Assembly (NCBI GenBank): GCA_944387865.1 | Contig: CALXGN010000018.1 | Span: forward strand, 1-42,443 | DNA from: Scatomorpha stercorigallinarum | GTDB lineage: Bacteria; Bacillota; Clostridia; Oscillospirales; Oscillospiraceae | Direction: 5' to 3' | DNA: 42,443 nucleotides | Part shown: positions 31,418 through 39,140 of the stretch, one piece after another | Layout: the number at the start of each line of letters is the position of its first letter | Numbering within the stretch: position 1 is the first letter of the stretch | Translations under genes and position numbers: made by a program | Notes under the pieces: generated by a model | The model's database searches: none | What the model saw: the letters and a program-made list of their open reading frames with translations, nothing else | Told to the model about the DNA's origin: nothing

Positions 31418-33385
31418 ATGAGCGAGAAAGGCACATTCTACATCACCACACCCATCTACTATCCGTCGGACAAGCTGCACATAGGCCACACCTACTGCAC
31501 CGTCGCGACGGATACCATCGCGCGCTACAAGCGAATGTGCGGCTACGACGTGATGTTCCTCACCGGCACGGATGAGCACGGCCAGAAGATAGAGGAGAAG
31601 GCCAGGGAGGCCGGCGTCACCCCGCAGGAGTTCGTCGACCGCATCGTCGAGGGCAAGGGCGGCATCCTTGACCTCTGGAAGCTGATGAACATCTCCAACG
31701 ACCGCTTCATCCGCACCACGGACGACTATCACGTCGCCGCCGTGCAGCGCATCTTCAAGAAGATGTACGACAACGGCGACATCTATAAGGGCAAGTACTC
31801 CGGCATGTACTGCACGCCCTGCGAGAGCTTCTGGACGGAGAGCCAGCTGGTGGACGGCAAGTGCCCCGACTGCGGCCGCCCGGTCAAGTACGCGGAGGAG
31901 GAGGCCTATTTCTTCAAGCTCAGCAAGTACGCCGAGCCCGTAAGAGAGCTGCTGCTCTCCGGCGACTTCCTGGAGCCCGCTTCCCGCGTGAACGAGATGA
32001 TAAAGAACTTCATTGACCCCGGCCTGGAGGATCTCTGCGTCTCCCGCACCAGCTTCAAGTGGGGCGTGCCGGTCGATTTTGACCCGGGCCACGTGGTCTA
32101 TGTCTGGGTGGACGCGCTCTTTAACTACATGACCGCCCTCGGCTACATGAACGACGCGCGCGACGGGCTGGAGAAGTACTGGCCCGCGGACGTGCACATG
32201 GTGGGCAAGGAGATCGTGCGCTTCCACTCCATCATCTGGCCGGCCATGCTGATGAGCGTGGGCGAGCCGCTGCCGAAGAAGGTCTTTGGCCACGGCTGGT
32301 TGCTGCTCGGCGGCGGTAAGATGTCGAAGTCCAAGGGCAACGTCGTAGACCCCTATATCCTCGCCGGCCGCTTCGGCGTGGACGCGCTCAGGTACTTCCT
32401 GATGCGCGAGTTCCCCCTCGGCTCTGACGGCAACTTCTCCAACGAGCTGCTGATAAGCCGCATCAACTCCGACCTCGCCAACGACTACGGCAACCTGCTC
32501 TCCCGCACGGTGGCGATGGTGCTCAAGTACTTCGACGGCACGCTGCCCGCCGAACGCGAGAGCACGGACGCCGACTGCGAGCTGAACACCATGGCCGGCG
32601 AACTGCGCGGCAAGTATGAGCAGCTGATGGACACCTTCCAGACGCAGGCCGCGCTGGAAGAGGTGTTCAAGGTCATCTCCCGCGCCAACAAGTATATCGA
32701 CGAGAACGCCCCCTGGCTGCTGGCCAAGGACGAGACGAAAAAGGCGCGCCTGGCCACCGTCATGTACGACCTGCTGGAGGCCCTGCGCATCTGCACCCAG
32801 CTGCTGACGCCCTTCATGCCGGAGAGCACGGCGAAGGCCGCCGACCAGATCGGCGTCCCGGCTGAGCTGCGCACCTGGGAGGCCGCCGGGGAGTGGGGCA
32901 AGCTGCCCGAGAACGTCACCGTGTGCAAGGGCGACACGCTCTTCCCGCGCATAGACATGGACAAGGAGCTCGCCGAGCTCGAAAAGATAGAGGAAGAGGC
33001 CCGGCGCGAGGCCCTGCCGCCCATCGAGATCGAGCCCCAGCTTGAGGAAAAGGTCGACTTCGACACCTTCTGCAAGAGCGACTTCCGAGTTGTGAAGGTG
33101 AAGAGCTGCGAGGCCGTGAAAAAGAGCGACAAGCTGCTGAAATTCATCCTCGACGACGGCACGGGCACCGACCGCCAGATACTCTCCGGCATCCACAAGT
33201 GGTACCAGCCGGAGGACCTGGTGGGCAAGACCCTGGTGGCCATCGTCAACCTGCCGCCGCGCAAGATGATGGGCCTGGAGAGCAACGGCATGCTCATCTC
33301 CGCCGTGCACAAGGAAAAGGGCGAGGAGGCGCTGCACCTCATCATGGTGGACGACGCCATCCCCGCCGGCGCGAAGCTCTGCTGA
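31418..33385 (+). CDS. metG: Methionyl-tRNA synthetase with C-terminal tRNA-binding domain
   Basis: 655 residues, GCGGAGGAA before ATG. HIGH at 21-24 and KMSKSKGN; the four-Cys zinc knuckle reads YCTPCES...GKCPDCG. The catalytic core is followed by the anticodon-binding helices. A C-terminal Trbp111/EMAP-like OB-fold domain begins about residue 545 (VDFDTFCKSDFRVVKVKSCE) and ends the protein, as in the MetG1 type that acts as dimer. Full length. Confidence 0.98.
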   Translation: MSEKGTFYITTPIYYPSDKLHIGHTYCTVATDTIARYKRMCGYDVMFLTGTDEHGQKIEEKAREAGVTPQEFVDRIVEGKGGILDLWKLMNISNDRFIRTTDDYHVAAVQRIFKKMYDNGDIYKGKYSGMYCTPCESFWTESQLVDGKCPDCGRPVKYAEEEAYFFKLSKYAEPVRELLLSGDFLEPASRVNEMIKNFIDPGLEDLCVSRTSFKWGVPVDFDPGHVVYVWVDALFNYMTALGYMNDARDGLEKYWPADVHMVGKEIVRFHSIIWPAMLMSVGEPLPKKVFGHGWLLLGGGKMSKSKGNVVDPYILAGRFGVDALRYFLMREFPLGSDGNFSNELLISRINSDLANDYGNLLSRTVAMVLKYFDGTLPAERESTDADCELNTMAGELRGKYEQLMDTFQTQAALEEVFKVISRANKYIDENAPWLLAKDETKKARLATVMYDLLEALRICTQLLTPFMPESTAKAADQIGVPAELRTWEAAGEWGKLPENVTVCKGDTLFPRIDMDKELAELEKIEEEARREALPPIEIEPQLEEKVDFDTFCKSDFRVVKVKSCEAVKKSDKLLKFILDDGTGTDRQILSGIHKWYQPEDLVGKTLVAIVNLPPRKMMGLESNGMLISAVHKEKGEEALHLIMVDDAIPAGAKLC

Positions 33386-33398
33386 AAATACTGGCTTG

Positions 33399-33560
33399 AA
33401 AGGCCGATGGCCTTTCAATGCCAATATAAAGCCCCGGCCGGCCTGCGGCCGGTGGCGATTCGCTACGTTCAGCGCACAAAAGGGCCGGCCCGAGGCCGGC
33501 CCTTTTGCACGTTCTCTTCGCGAGCAGTATTATTGGCGAAGCAAAGCTCCGCCAATAATC
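33399..33560. terminator. metG 3' region: three hairpins
   Basis: GAAAGGCC/GGCCTTTC (about 33399-33417); a strong terminator AAAAGGGCCGGCC/GGCCGGCCCTTTT (33478-33490, 33494-33506); and ATTATTGGCG/CGCCAATAAT (33529-33538, 33550-33559). No gene in this stretch. Confidence 0.8.
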
Positions 33561-33562
33561 AA

Positions 33563-33591
33563 TTGCGAATCTGCGGCGCGTATGGTAAAAT
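33563..33591 (+). promoter_or_regulatory. Promoter of the PPC/DUF296 gene
   Basis: TTGCGA (33563-33568), 17 bases, TAAAAT (33586-33591). Confidence 0.6.
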
Positions 33592-33624
33592 TGAAGAGTC
33601 AAAATACTTCAAGGGGGATTTACC

Positions 33625-34050
33625 ATGGAATATAAACGCTTTGGGAACAAGATAGTCGCAAGGCTGGACAAAGGCGAGGAGATCTGCGCGAAGCTGCTGG
33701 AGCTGGCGGAGCGTGAGGACATCCGCCTGGCGGGCGTTTACGGCCTGGGCGCCAGCGACGACGTGACGCTGGGCGTGTTCGACACGTCCACGAAGGTCTA
33801 CAACAAGGAGCGCTACGCGGGCACGGCCTACGAGCTGGGCTCGCTCACCGGCAGCCTCTCCCGCCAGGAGGGCAGGCCCTATCTGCACATGCACGCCGTC
33901 ATCGGCAACCCGGCCAGGGGCGAGTGCCACGCCGGCCACCTCAACGCCGCGGTGGTGAGCGCCACCTGCGAGCTGGTCATCGACGTGATAGACGGCGAGG
34001 TGGGCCGCAAATTCTCCGACGAGATCGGCCTCAACCTCTTCGAGTTCTGA
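33625..34050 (+). CDS. PPC/DUF296 domain DNA-binding-like protein
   Basis: 141 residues, AAGGGGG before ATG. Single PPC domain: LDKGEEICAKLLELAEREDI, RLAGVYGLGASDDVTLGVFD, YELGSLTGSLSRQEGRPYLH, and GHLNAAVVSATCELVIDV with conserved His residues. In plants the domain pairs with AT-hooks; stand-alone bacterial forms make trimers and have no settled function. The stop is followed directly by half of a terminator hairpin that an insertion has split. Confidence 0.9.
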   Translation: MEYKRFGNKIVARLDKGEEICAKLLELAEREDIRLAGVYGLGASDDVTLGVFDTSTKVYNKERYAGTAYELGSLTGSLSRQEGRPYLHMHAVIGNPARGECHAGHLNAAVVSATCELVIDVIDGEVGRKFSDEIGLNLFEF

Positions 34051-34057
34051 AAAAACC

Positions 34058-34072
34058 AAAAACGCCCGCCCC
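34058..34072. terminator. Left half of a split bidirectional terminator
   Basis: AAAAACGCCCGCCCC is the exact reverse complement of GGGGCGGGCGTTTTT at 35280-35294. Together they would form a 15-bp terminator for the converging PPC and GDPD genes; 1207 bases now separate the halves. Confidence 0.7.
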
Positions 34073-34080
34073 ATTGCCGG

Positions 34081-34278
34081 GTGTGCGCAAGACAGTATTG
34101 CGCCGAGATTGACGAAGCGGCACGAAACCGCATGGAGCTGATCGTGCCGGAGTTGGCGAAGCGAAACGGTGTGCTCGAGCAACTGAAAGCCGACAACCAA
34201 CTTGAATGGGTGCGGCAGATGAACGCTTGCAAGGCACAGGCAGAGGAGATTGTGAAAGCGGAATTGATTTACGATTGA
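34081..34278 (+). pseudogene. TnpV-like transposon protein, C-terminal remnant
   Basis: The readable 65 residues, from about AEIDEAARNRMELIVPELAK through EQLKADNQLEWVRQMNACKA to EEIVKAELIYD, match the C-terminal half of TnpV proteins that accompany clostridial transposons. The N-terminal half is missing and no convincing start exists. A scar of a former mobile element. Confidence 0.65.
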
Positions 34279-34356
34279 GCGAGGAAGTCCGGGCAGAAAA
34301 CTGTTCGGACTTTTCTCATATAGTCCAAAGTTGCTGTAGAAATGTTTACAAGTTTT

Positions 34357-34366
34357 ATGGTATAAT
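34357..34366 (+). promoter_or_regulatory. Extended -10 promoter of the DUF7010 gene
   Basis: TGG directly before TATAAT (34361-34366); no good -35 box at the right distance. Confidence 0.5.
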
Positions 34367-34415
34367 TTGAATACGAAAAGTGAGCAACAAATCGGAATTT
34401 GTGGAGGAGAAACTT

Positions 34416-34946
34416 GTGAATGAATTAAGAAAAGAAATTGCAATTCAGCAGAAAAAAGGATTACCGTTTATCATGACATCAGTGATTATATGGCTGCTGA
34501 TATTGCTTGTATCAATTTTGGATATCAATATGAATATGAAAAATTTATTGGTATTTTGCTGTTCATGCCCATTATTACCGCTGTCCTGGATAATTGGTAA
34601 ACTAATAAAGGTGGATATCTTTTCAAAAGAAAACCCGTTAGGACAGTTAGGCTTCATTTTTACCTTAAATCAAATGATTTATTTATTAATCGTTATGTGG
34701 GTGTTTAGTGCGGTTCCGGAAAAGATGATTATGGTATACGCCATGGTGTTTGGAGCACATTTGTTTCCATATTCATGGTTGTATAAATCAAAGGGATATA
34801 GAGTTGTTGCAATTTCAATTCCGGTTATTTCCTTGATTTTAGGATGCACATTAAATGGCACGACGGTTGCTGCTGCTGCATGTATTATTGAAGTAGTATT
34901 TGCTTGTGTATTACATATGGAATTAAAGAAAATGGCAGATAACTAA
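34416..34946 (+). CDS. DUF7010 family membrane protein
   Basis: 176 residues from GTG 34416, six to seven bases after GGAGGAG; GTG 34380 has no ribosome site. About six membrane helices. Characteristic stretches: LRKEIAIQQKKGLPFIMTSV, NLLVFCCSCPLLPLSWIIGK, KENPLGQLGFIFTLNQM and VYAMVFGAHLFPYSWLYKSK. Function of the family is unknown. Codon use is strongly AT-biased compared with all neighbours, and it follows a TnpV scar, so it is horizontally acquired cargo. Confidence 0.85.
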   Translation: MNELRKEIAIQQKKGLPFIMTSVIIWLLILLVSILDINMNMKNLLVFCCSCPLLPLSWIIGKLIKVDIFSKENPLGQLGFIFTLNQMIYLLIVMWVFSAVPEKMIMVYAMVFGAHLFPYSWLYKSKGYRVVAISIPVISLILGCTLNGTTVAAAACIIEVVFACVLHMELKKMADN

Positions 34947-35265
34947 AAGGCAAATTCCAGTTTGGCGAACTGATAAAATCCCTTTAGGAACAAAAGGGCG
35001 CACTTCTATACTCTCTATCGAGAGTAGTGCGTCCTGCGGAGCTTCATTCTCTGTCAGCAGAAGAAAACTGCTTGACCGAGAATGTTGCGTCACTTCGTTC
35101 CGTCAAGGTGGCTACACCCCCTTGCGCCGCTAATGCAGCTATCCCCTGTGGACTTGCCGTCCGCAAACGGTTTTGACAAACCGTTCGCCGCCAGCAAACT
35201 TGAAGATTAGACATAAACAAATCCTCCGCATGGTCTAAGCCATACGGAGGATTAACTGTTTTACG

Positions 35266-35296
35266 GATACCCGCCTATCGGGGCGGGCGTTTTTTT
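35266..35296 (+). terminator. Right half of the split terminator, refolded
   Basis: GGGGCGGGCG plus seven T (35280-35296). Upstream CCCGCC (35270-35275 region) can pair locally with GGCGGG, so a shorter terminator may have been rebuilt by the insertion. Confidence 0.6.
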
Positions 35297-35308
35297 GCCT
35301 GGCTGTGC

Positions 35309-36313
35309 TCAGTTGGCGCCGTTCAGGACCTCCCAGGCCATGTCGGGATAGTCGGTCATGATGGCGTCCGCGCCCTTGGCGGAGAGCTCGGCGACGGTCT
35401 CCGCGTCGTTGATGGTCCAGTACTGCACGGCGATGTCGTACTCGTGCGCGCGGTTGATGAGCCGCGTGGAGCCCAGGTAGACGAGCCCGTCATAATAGGT
35501 GGTGGGTATTTGCAGCGCCTCGAACTTGTAATAGCCCTCGTCGCGGCTGACGCCGAGCAGGCTGTCGAAGAAGAAGCCGGCCACCTCGCTGACGCTGGCT
35601 GAGCGGAGCATGTCGGGGTAGTTGGCCTCCATGTACTCCGTCACCTCGGCGTTGAAGGTGCCGATGACGGCGTCGTCCAGCAGCCCGAAGGCCTCCAGCT
35701 GCCGGTAGAGCTCGTCGCAGGCGGCGTAGCCGAGCTCGCCGGAGTCCTTGATCTCGATGATGTAGTCATAGTCGCCGTGATCGGAGAGATAGCTGAACAC
35801 GTCCTGCACGCGCATGATGTGCAGGCCCTCCGGTATGTCCTCCCCGCGCAGGCCCTGATAAGGCGTCTCGCCGCTGTCGCTGACGAATTGCTCGCCCATG
35901 TTCAGCTCATAGAGCTCCTCGTAGGTGTACTCGGAGGGGCGGACGGATCCGTGACCAAAGTGCTCGACGGCGTCGCTGGTGCGGTCGAGCGTGCCGTCGT
36001 GCAGCAGCACCAGCTCGCCGTCCGCCGTTATATGTACGTCGAACTCGAAGATGTCTATCTCAAAGTCCGACTCCACGCAGTTTTTGAAGGCCATGAGCGT
36101 GTTCTCCGGGGCGATGCCGCCGCCGGAGCGGTGGGCGGAGACGCGCGCGGCGCCCTCTTTGGAGATGTGCGGGTTCGTGCAGCTATCCACGGACACCGGC
36201 GGCGCGCCGGAGTAGTCGTGCGAGAGGGCCAGGTAGGCCGCCAGCGCGAGCAGGAGCAGGATGATGACGATGATGCCGATGACGGCAAGCGCTTTTTTCA
36301 GTCCCTTAGACAT
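35309..36313 (-). CDS. Membrane-anchored glycerophosphodiester phosphodiesterase
   Basis: 334 residues. Signal anchor about 7-30. GDPD core: SAHRSGGGIAPENT (His61, Arg62), FEFDVHITADGELVLLHDGT (Glu90, Asp92, His105), YIIEIKDS, and a C-terminal WTINDAETV...GADAIMTDYPD. Cuts glycerophosphodiesters outside the membrane to give glycerol-3-phosphate; could also act on teichoic-acid-like polymers. The ribosome site is weak. Converges on the split terminator, so its own transcription end may be altered. Confidence 0.93.
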   Translation of the reverse strand: MSKGLKKALAVIGIIVIILLLLALAAYLALSHDYSGAPPVSVDSCTNPHISKEGAARVSAHRSGGGIAPENTLMAFKNCVESDFEIDIFEFDVHITADGELVLLHDGTLDRTSDAVEHFGHGSVRPSEYTYEELYELNMGEQFVSDSGETPYQGLRGEDIPEGLHIMRVQDVFSYLSDHGDYDYIIEIKDSGELGYAACDELYRQLEAFGLLDDAVIGTFNAEVTEYMEANYPDMLRSASVSEVAGFFFDSLLGVSRDEGYYKFEALQIPTTYYDGLVYLGSTRLINRAHEYDIAVQYWTINDAETVAELSAKGADAIMTDYPDMAWEVLNGAN

Positions 36314-36355
36314 ATCTTTGCCGGCCTTATCTGTAAGTTTGTTTTCATGCGCCGG

Positions 36356-36381
36356 AAAGGCCCCGCTGAGCGGGGCCTTTT
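36356..36381 (-). terminator. Terminator of the beta-propeller gene
   Basis: AAAGGCCCCGC (36356-36366), TGA, GCGGGGCCTTT (36370-36380). Confidence 0.85.
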
Positions 36382-36391
36382 GCCTGCGCTG

Positions 36392-38134
36392 TCAGGTGAG
36401 CTGTATCCCCCAGATGCCCGCCGAGGTGCCGATGAGCACCGTGTTGTCATAGACGGAGGGGGAGGCCTCGATCAGCGCGCCCAGGTTCATGCTGTCCAGC
36501 TCCTGGCCGGTGGCGGCGTCGATGAGGTAGATGTAGTGCCCGGTGACGGTGTAGATGAGGTAGCCGTTGCCGTCCGCGTCGTAGACGAGGGCGGGCGTGC
36601 TCCAGCTGTAGGTCTGCGTGGGGAAGTTCCAGACCTCCTCGCCGGTCTCCTTGTCGATGGCCAGCAGCTGGCTGGTGCCGGCGTTCGGATAGCGCGCCAG
36701 GGCGATGAAGATGAGGTCGGAGACGTTGCCGCCGCCGGAGACCACGCTGCCCTGCGCGCCGCCGGAGAGGCCGTCCACGGTGTAGCAGGTGTAGTCCGTC
36801 TGCCAGACGATCTCGCCGTTCTCGGCGTCTATCTTCCAGATGGGCACGTTGGCGGTGGTGTAGCTGCGCCAGCCGTAGTGGAAGCTCGTGCTTATATAGA
36901 GATAGGGGTGGCCGTCCTCCACGCAGAGCACGGGGGTGCAGTTGGAGTCGTCAAGGATGTCCTGCACCCAGACGAGCTCAAGCTTGTTCATGTCCAGGCA
37001 CATTAGCCGCCCGCCGTTGTCGGCGAGGAAGAGGTAGCCCTCATAGGCCACGGGCGAGGCCTCGAAGCCCAGCCAGTAGCGGCTGGCGGAATAGCGCCAC
37101 TTGGTGCAGCGCTCGGGCCCGATGCTTATCGTACCCGCCTCGGGGTCATAGTCCGTGCCGAGCTTTATGAAGTACACGACGCCGTTCTCGCCGGGGTAGA
37201 TGAGCGTATCGCTCTCCGCGTCCACCAGGGGGGCGGCGTCGTACATCGGCCAGTTGCGCAGCGCAAAGCCGTCGTCGCTGGCGCCGAACTCATAGAGGAT
37301 GGAGCAGTCGATGAGGTTTATCACGAAGGCCCGCGAGGAGCCCTGCGAGGTGTTGTAGCCTGTTCCGCAGTAGAGCAGGGGATAGCCGCGGGGGTCCAGC
37401 GTGCCCGTGCCCTTGAAGGGGAAGCCCATGTAGAGCGGGTCGCGGGTGCTCTCGCCGGTGGCGAGGTCGAGGAAGTAGATGTACCCGTCCCCGGAGGGGG
37501 AGATGACCTCCACCAGCTCGTCTTTTTCCTTCGCCCAGTCGTACATGTTCATGTGCTGGCGCAGCTCCTTGGGCCAGACGGCCGTCAGCTGCTGGCCGGT
37601 CCACATGTTGTACGAAGTGAAGCTGCCAGTCTGCATCACGCCGGTGTTGTGGTTCCAGTAGGTGCCGAAGGCCTTGTTGACGATGTCCTGCTCGCCGTAG
37701 GCGGCGTTGTCGCGGTAATTGTTGCCGCGGAAGGTGACGATGCCCTGCACGTCGGCGGAATACTCCTCGGCGGGGCCGAAGTATATCTCGTCCACGGGCT
37801 CATACTCGCCCTCCAGCATCACGCCGTCGATCATGATGGCCTGCTCGCCGGTGAAATTCGCCGGGTCCGTGGCCTCCGTGTGGTAGGGCTCAAAGGGCGT
37901 GGGCGTGGGCGTCGGCGTAGGGGTCGGCTCCGGCGTCGGCGTGGGCGTGGGGGCCGGCTCGGCGGTCTCCACGGGCACAGGCGTGGGCGTGGGCTGCACG
38001 CGCGCGGGCTCGCTCGTCAGCGAGAGATAGATGATATAGCCCAGCAGGGCGACCAGTGCCGCCAGCAGCACGCCCAGCAGGGCGGTGACGGCCGCCGGCC
38101 GCCGGCGGGGGCGCTCATTGTCGTTATTTCCCAT
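36392..38134 (-). CDS. PQQ-like beta-propeller protein with membrane anchor and Pro-Thr stalk
   Basis: 580 residues, GGAGGGG before ATG. Basic N-terminus, one membrane helix about 16-38, then a stalk of alternating Pro-Thr/Pro-Glu (about 48-80), and an extracellular propeller with repeats such as GYIYFLDLATGE, VPIWKIDAENGEIVWQTDY, LLAIDKETGEEVWNFPTQ and IYLIDAATGQELDS. No quinoprotein catalytic residues were identified, so a binding or scaffold role is more likely than dehydrogenase activity. The stalk DNA (about 37890-37990) is a GC-rich short-period repeat that could vary in length. It starts 24 bases after the stop of the rhomboid-like gene, so both are one unit. Confidence 0.85.
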   Translation of the reverse strand: MGNNDNERPRRRPAAVTALLGVLLAALVALLGYIIYLSLTSEPARVQPTPTPVPVETAEPAPTPTPTPEPTPTPTPTPTPFEPYHTEATDPANFTGEQAIMIDGVMLEGEYEPVDEIYFGPAEEYSADVQGIVTFRGNNYRDNAAYGEQDIVNKAFGTYWNHNTGVMQTGSFTSYNMWTGQQLTAVWPKELRQHMNMYDWAKEKDELVEVISPSGDGYIYFLDLATGESTRDPLYMGFPFKGTGTLDPRGYPLLYCGTGYNTSQGSSRAFVINLIDCSILYEFGASDDGFALRNWPMYDAAPLVDAESDTLIYPGENGVVYFIKLGTDYDPEAGTISIGPERCTKWRYSASRYWLGFEASPVAYEGYLFLADNGGRLMCLDMNKLELVWVQDILDDSNCTPVLCVEDGHPYLYISTSFHYGWRSYTTANVPIWKIDAENGEIVWQTDYTCYTVDGLSGGAQGSVVSGGGNVSDLIFIALARYPNAGTSQLLAIDKETGEEVWNFPTQTYSWSTPALVYDADGNGYLIYTVTGHYIYLIDAATGQELDSMNLGALIEASPSVYDNTVLIGTSAGIWGIQLT

Positions 38135-38158
38135 TTTCCCCTCCGAAAGACGCTGTCT

Positions 38159-39019
38159 TTACTCAGTGAAATGAATGTGGTTGTTGATGTGGTCCTGGCA
38201 GAAGCAGTGGTAGCCCGCGCACTTGGAGCAGTAGCGGAACTCCAGGTCGGGATAGTCCGTGTCCGTGCGGCCGCAGACTTCGCACTTGCGTGTGTAGTTC
38301 TTGTTCTTCTGCTCGTACTTGATGCGGTGCACCTCGCGCTTGAAGTCCACGGTGTTGCGCCGCTGCTGCCTCCCGCGGGGGATGACGGAGCCGAAGAGCA
38401 TGTCGCCGCAGAAGAGGAAGTAGTTGAGGATGGCCACGAGCGGCAGGAAACTCATCAGCCCCATTCCCGCGCCAAGGTTGCTGAATATGGCGTAGACAAA
38501 GTACAGCGCGTCGAGGACGGCCAGCCACTTCATCTTGATGGGGATGATGAAGAACAGCAGCACCACGTTGTCCGGGTAGAGCGTGGCGAAGGCGAAGAAC
38601 ATCGAAAGGTTGATGTAGTTCGCGGTCATGCTGTAGCTTATGCCGCGGACGAAGTAGATTATGAAGCCGTAGACGACCTGCAGCAGCATGCCACAGAGAT
38701 AATAGATGGTGAAGCGCCCTGTGCCCCACTGCCGCTCGAGCGTGCTGCCGATGAAGTAGTAGAAATACAGCGAGATGAGCAGGGAGAAGGGGCTGCTGTA
38801 CAGCGGCAGGAAAACAAAGGTCACCAGCCGCCATATCTGCCCGCGCAGGATGTGATAGGGGCTGAAGGCCAGCAGCTCCCGCAGCATTCCCGTGGTGTCC
38901 ATGGCCGAGAAGAGCCACACGGCGATGTTGCCTATGCAGATGATCATCATCAGGTTGTTGATGCCAAAGCGCGGGTGCTTGTAGCAGAAAAGATCCACCC
39001 GCTTCATGAAAGCCTTCAA
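38159..39019 (-). CDS. Rhomboid-fold membrane protein lacking the catalytic serine, with C-terminal zinc-ribbon-like tail
   Basis: 286 residues from TTG 39019 (GGAGGG seven bases upstream; the next ATG, 39007, is too far). Six or so membrane helices. ILRGQIWRLVTFVFLP and IGSTLERQWGTGRFTIYYLC are rhomboid/derlin features, but the expected GxSG is replaced by NYINLSMFFAFATL, so it is probably not a protease. The tail (about 246-286) holds CEVCG, YCSKC, and CFCQDHINNHIH, a possible zinc-binding unit. Role unknown; membrane protein handling is one possibility by analogy with derlins. Confidence 0.82.
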   Translation of the reverse strand: MKAFMKRVDLFCYKHPRFGINNLMMIICIGNIAVWLFSAMDTTGMLRELLAFSPYHILRGQIWRLVTFVFLPLYSSPFSLLISLYFYYFIGSTLERQWGTGRFTIYYLCGMLLQVVYGFIIYFVRGISYSMTANYINLSMFFAFATLYPDNVVLLFFIIPIKMKWLAVLDALYFVYAIFSNLGAGMGLMSFLPLVAILNYFLFCGDMLFGSVIPRGRQQRRNTVDFKREVHRIKYEQKNKNYTRKCEVCGRTDTDYPDLEFRYCSKCAGYHCFCQDHINNHIHFTE

Positions 39020-39053
39020 TGGACCGCCCTCCAGACAGATTTCGTAATAACAA

Positions 39054-39082
39054 AGTATAGCACGCGCGTGTTAAATTTACAA
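39054..39082 (-). promoter_or_regulatory. Promoter of the rhomboid-like/propeller unit
   Basis: Minus strand TTGTAA (39082-39077), 17 bases, TATACT (39059-39054). Confidence 0.7.
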
Positions 39083-39098
39083 GTGCGCCCTATACGGC

Positions 39099-39126
39099 AA
39101 AAGCGGGGGACCGTCGGGTCCCCCGC
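39099..39126 (-). terminator. Terminator of the nucleotidyltransferase gene
   Basis: GCGGGGGACC (39103-39112), GTCG, GGTCCCCCGC (39117-39126); four T follow on the minus strand. Confidence 0.85.
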
Positions 39127-39140
39127 CGGGATATCGCGTT

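Larger units (their letters stand above)
34073..35279. mobile_element. AT-rich insertion in a terminator loop (TnpV scar, DUF7010 gene, non-coding remnant)
   Basis: Base use changes sharply at both edges. Contents: a TnpV-like remnant, a DUF7010 gene, then 34947-35279 without genes but with hairpins at 35010-35025 (ACTCTC/GAGAGT), 35166-35185 (AACGGTTT/AAACCGTT) and 35222-35251 (TCCTCCGCATGG, one mismatch). The edges are weakly inverted: TTGCCGGGTGT on the left against TAGGCGGGTAT reversed on the right (8 of 11). Confidence 0.6.

Noticed and set aside
34947..35279. Possible tRNA, intron or other RNA gene in the hairpin-rich remnant
   Set aside because: Hairpins are unrelated in spacing and no cloverleaf or intron domain V pattern could be formed by eye.
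37860..37990. Short repeats considered as a CRISPR array
   Set aside because: Units are 6-12 bases, in frame, and encode the Pro-Thr stalk; there are no spacers and no cas genes. No CRISPR array was seen anywhere in the window.
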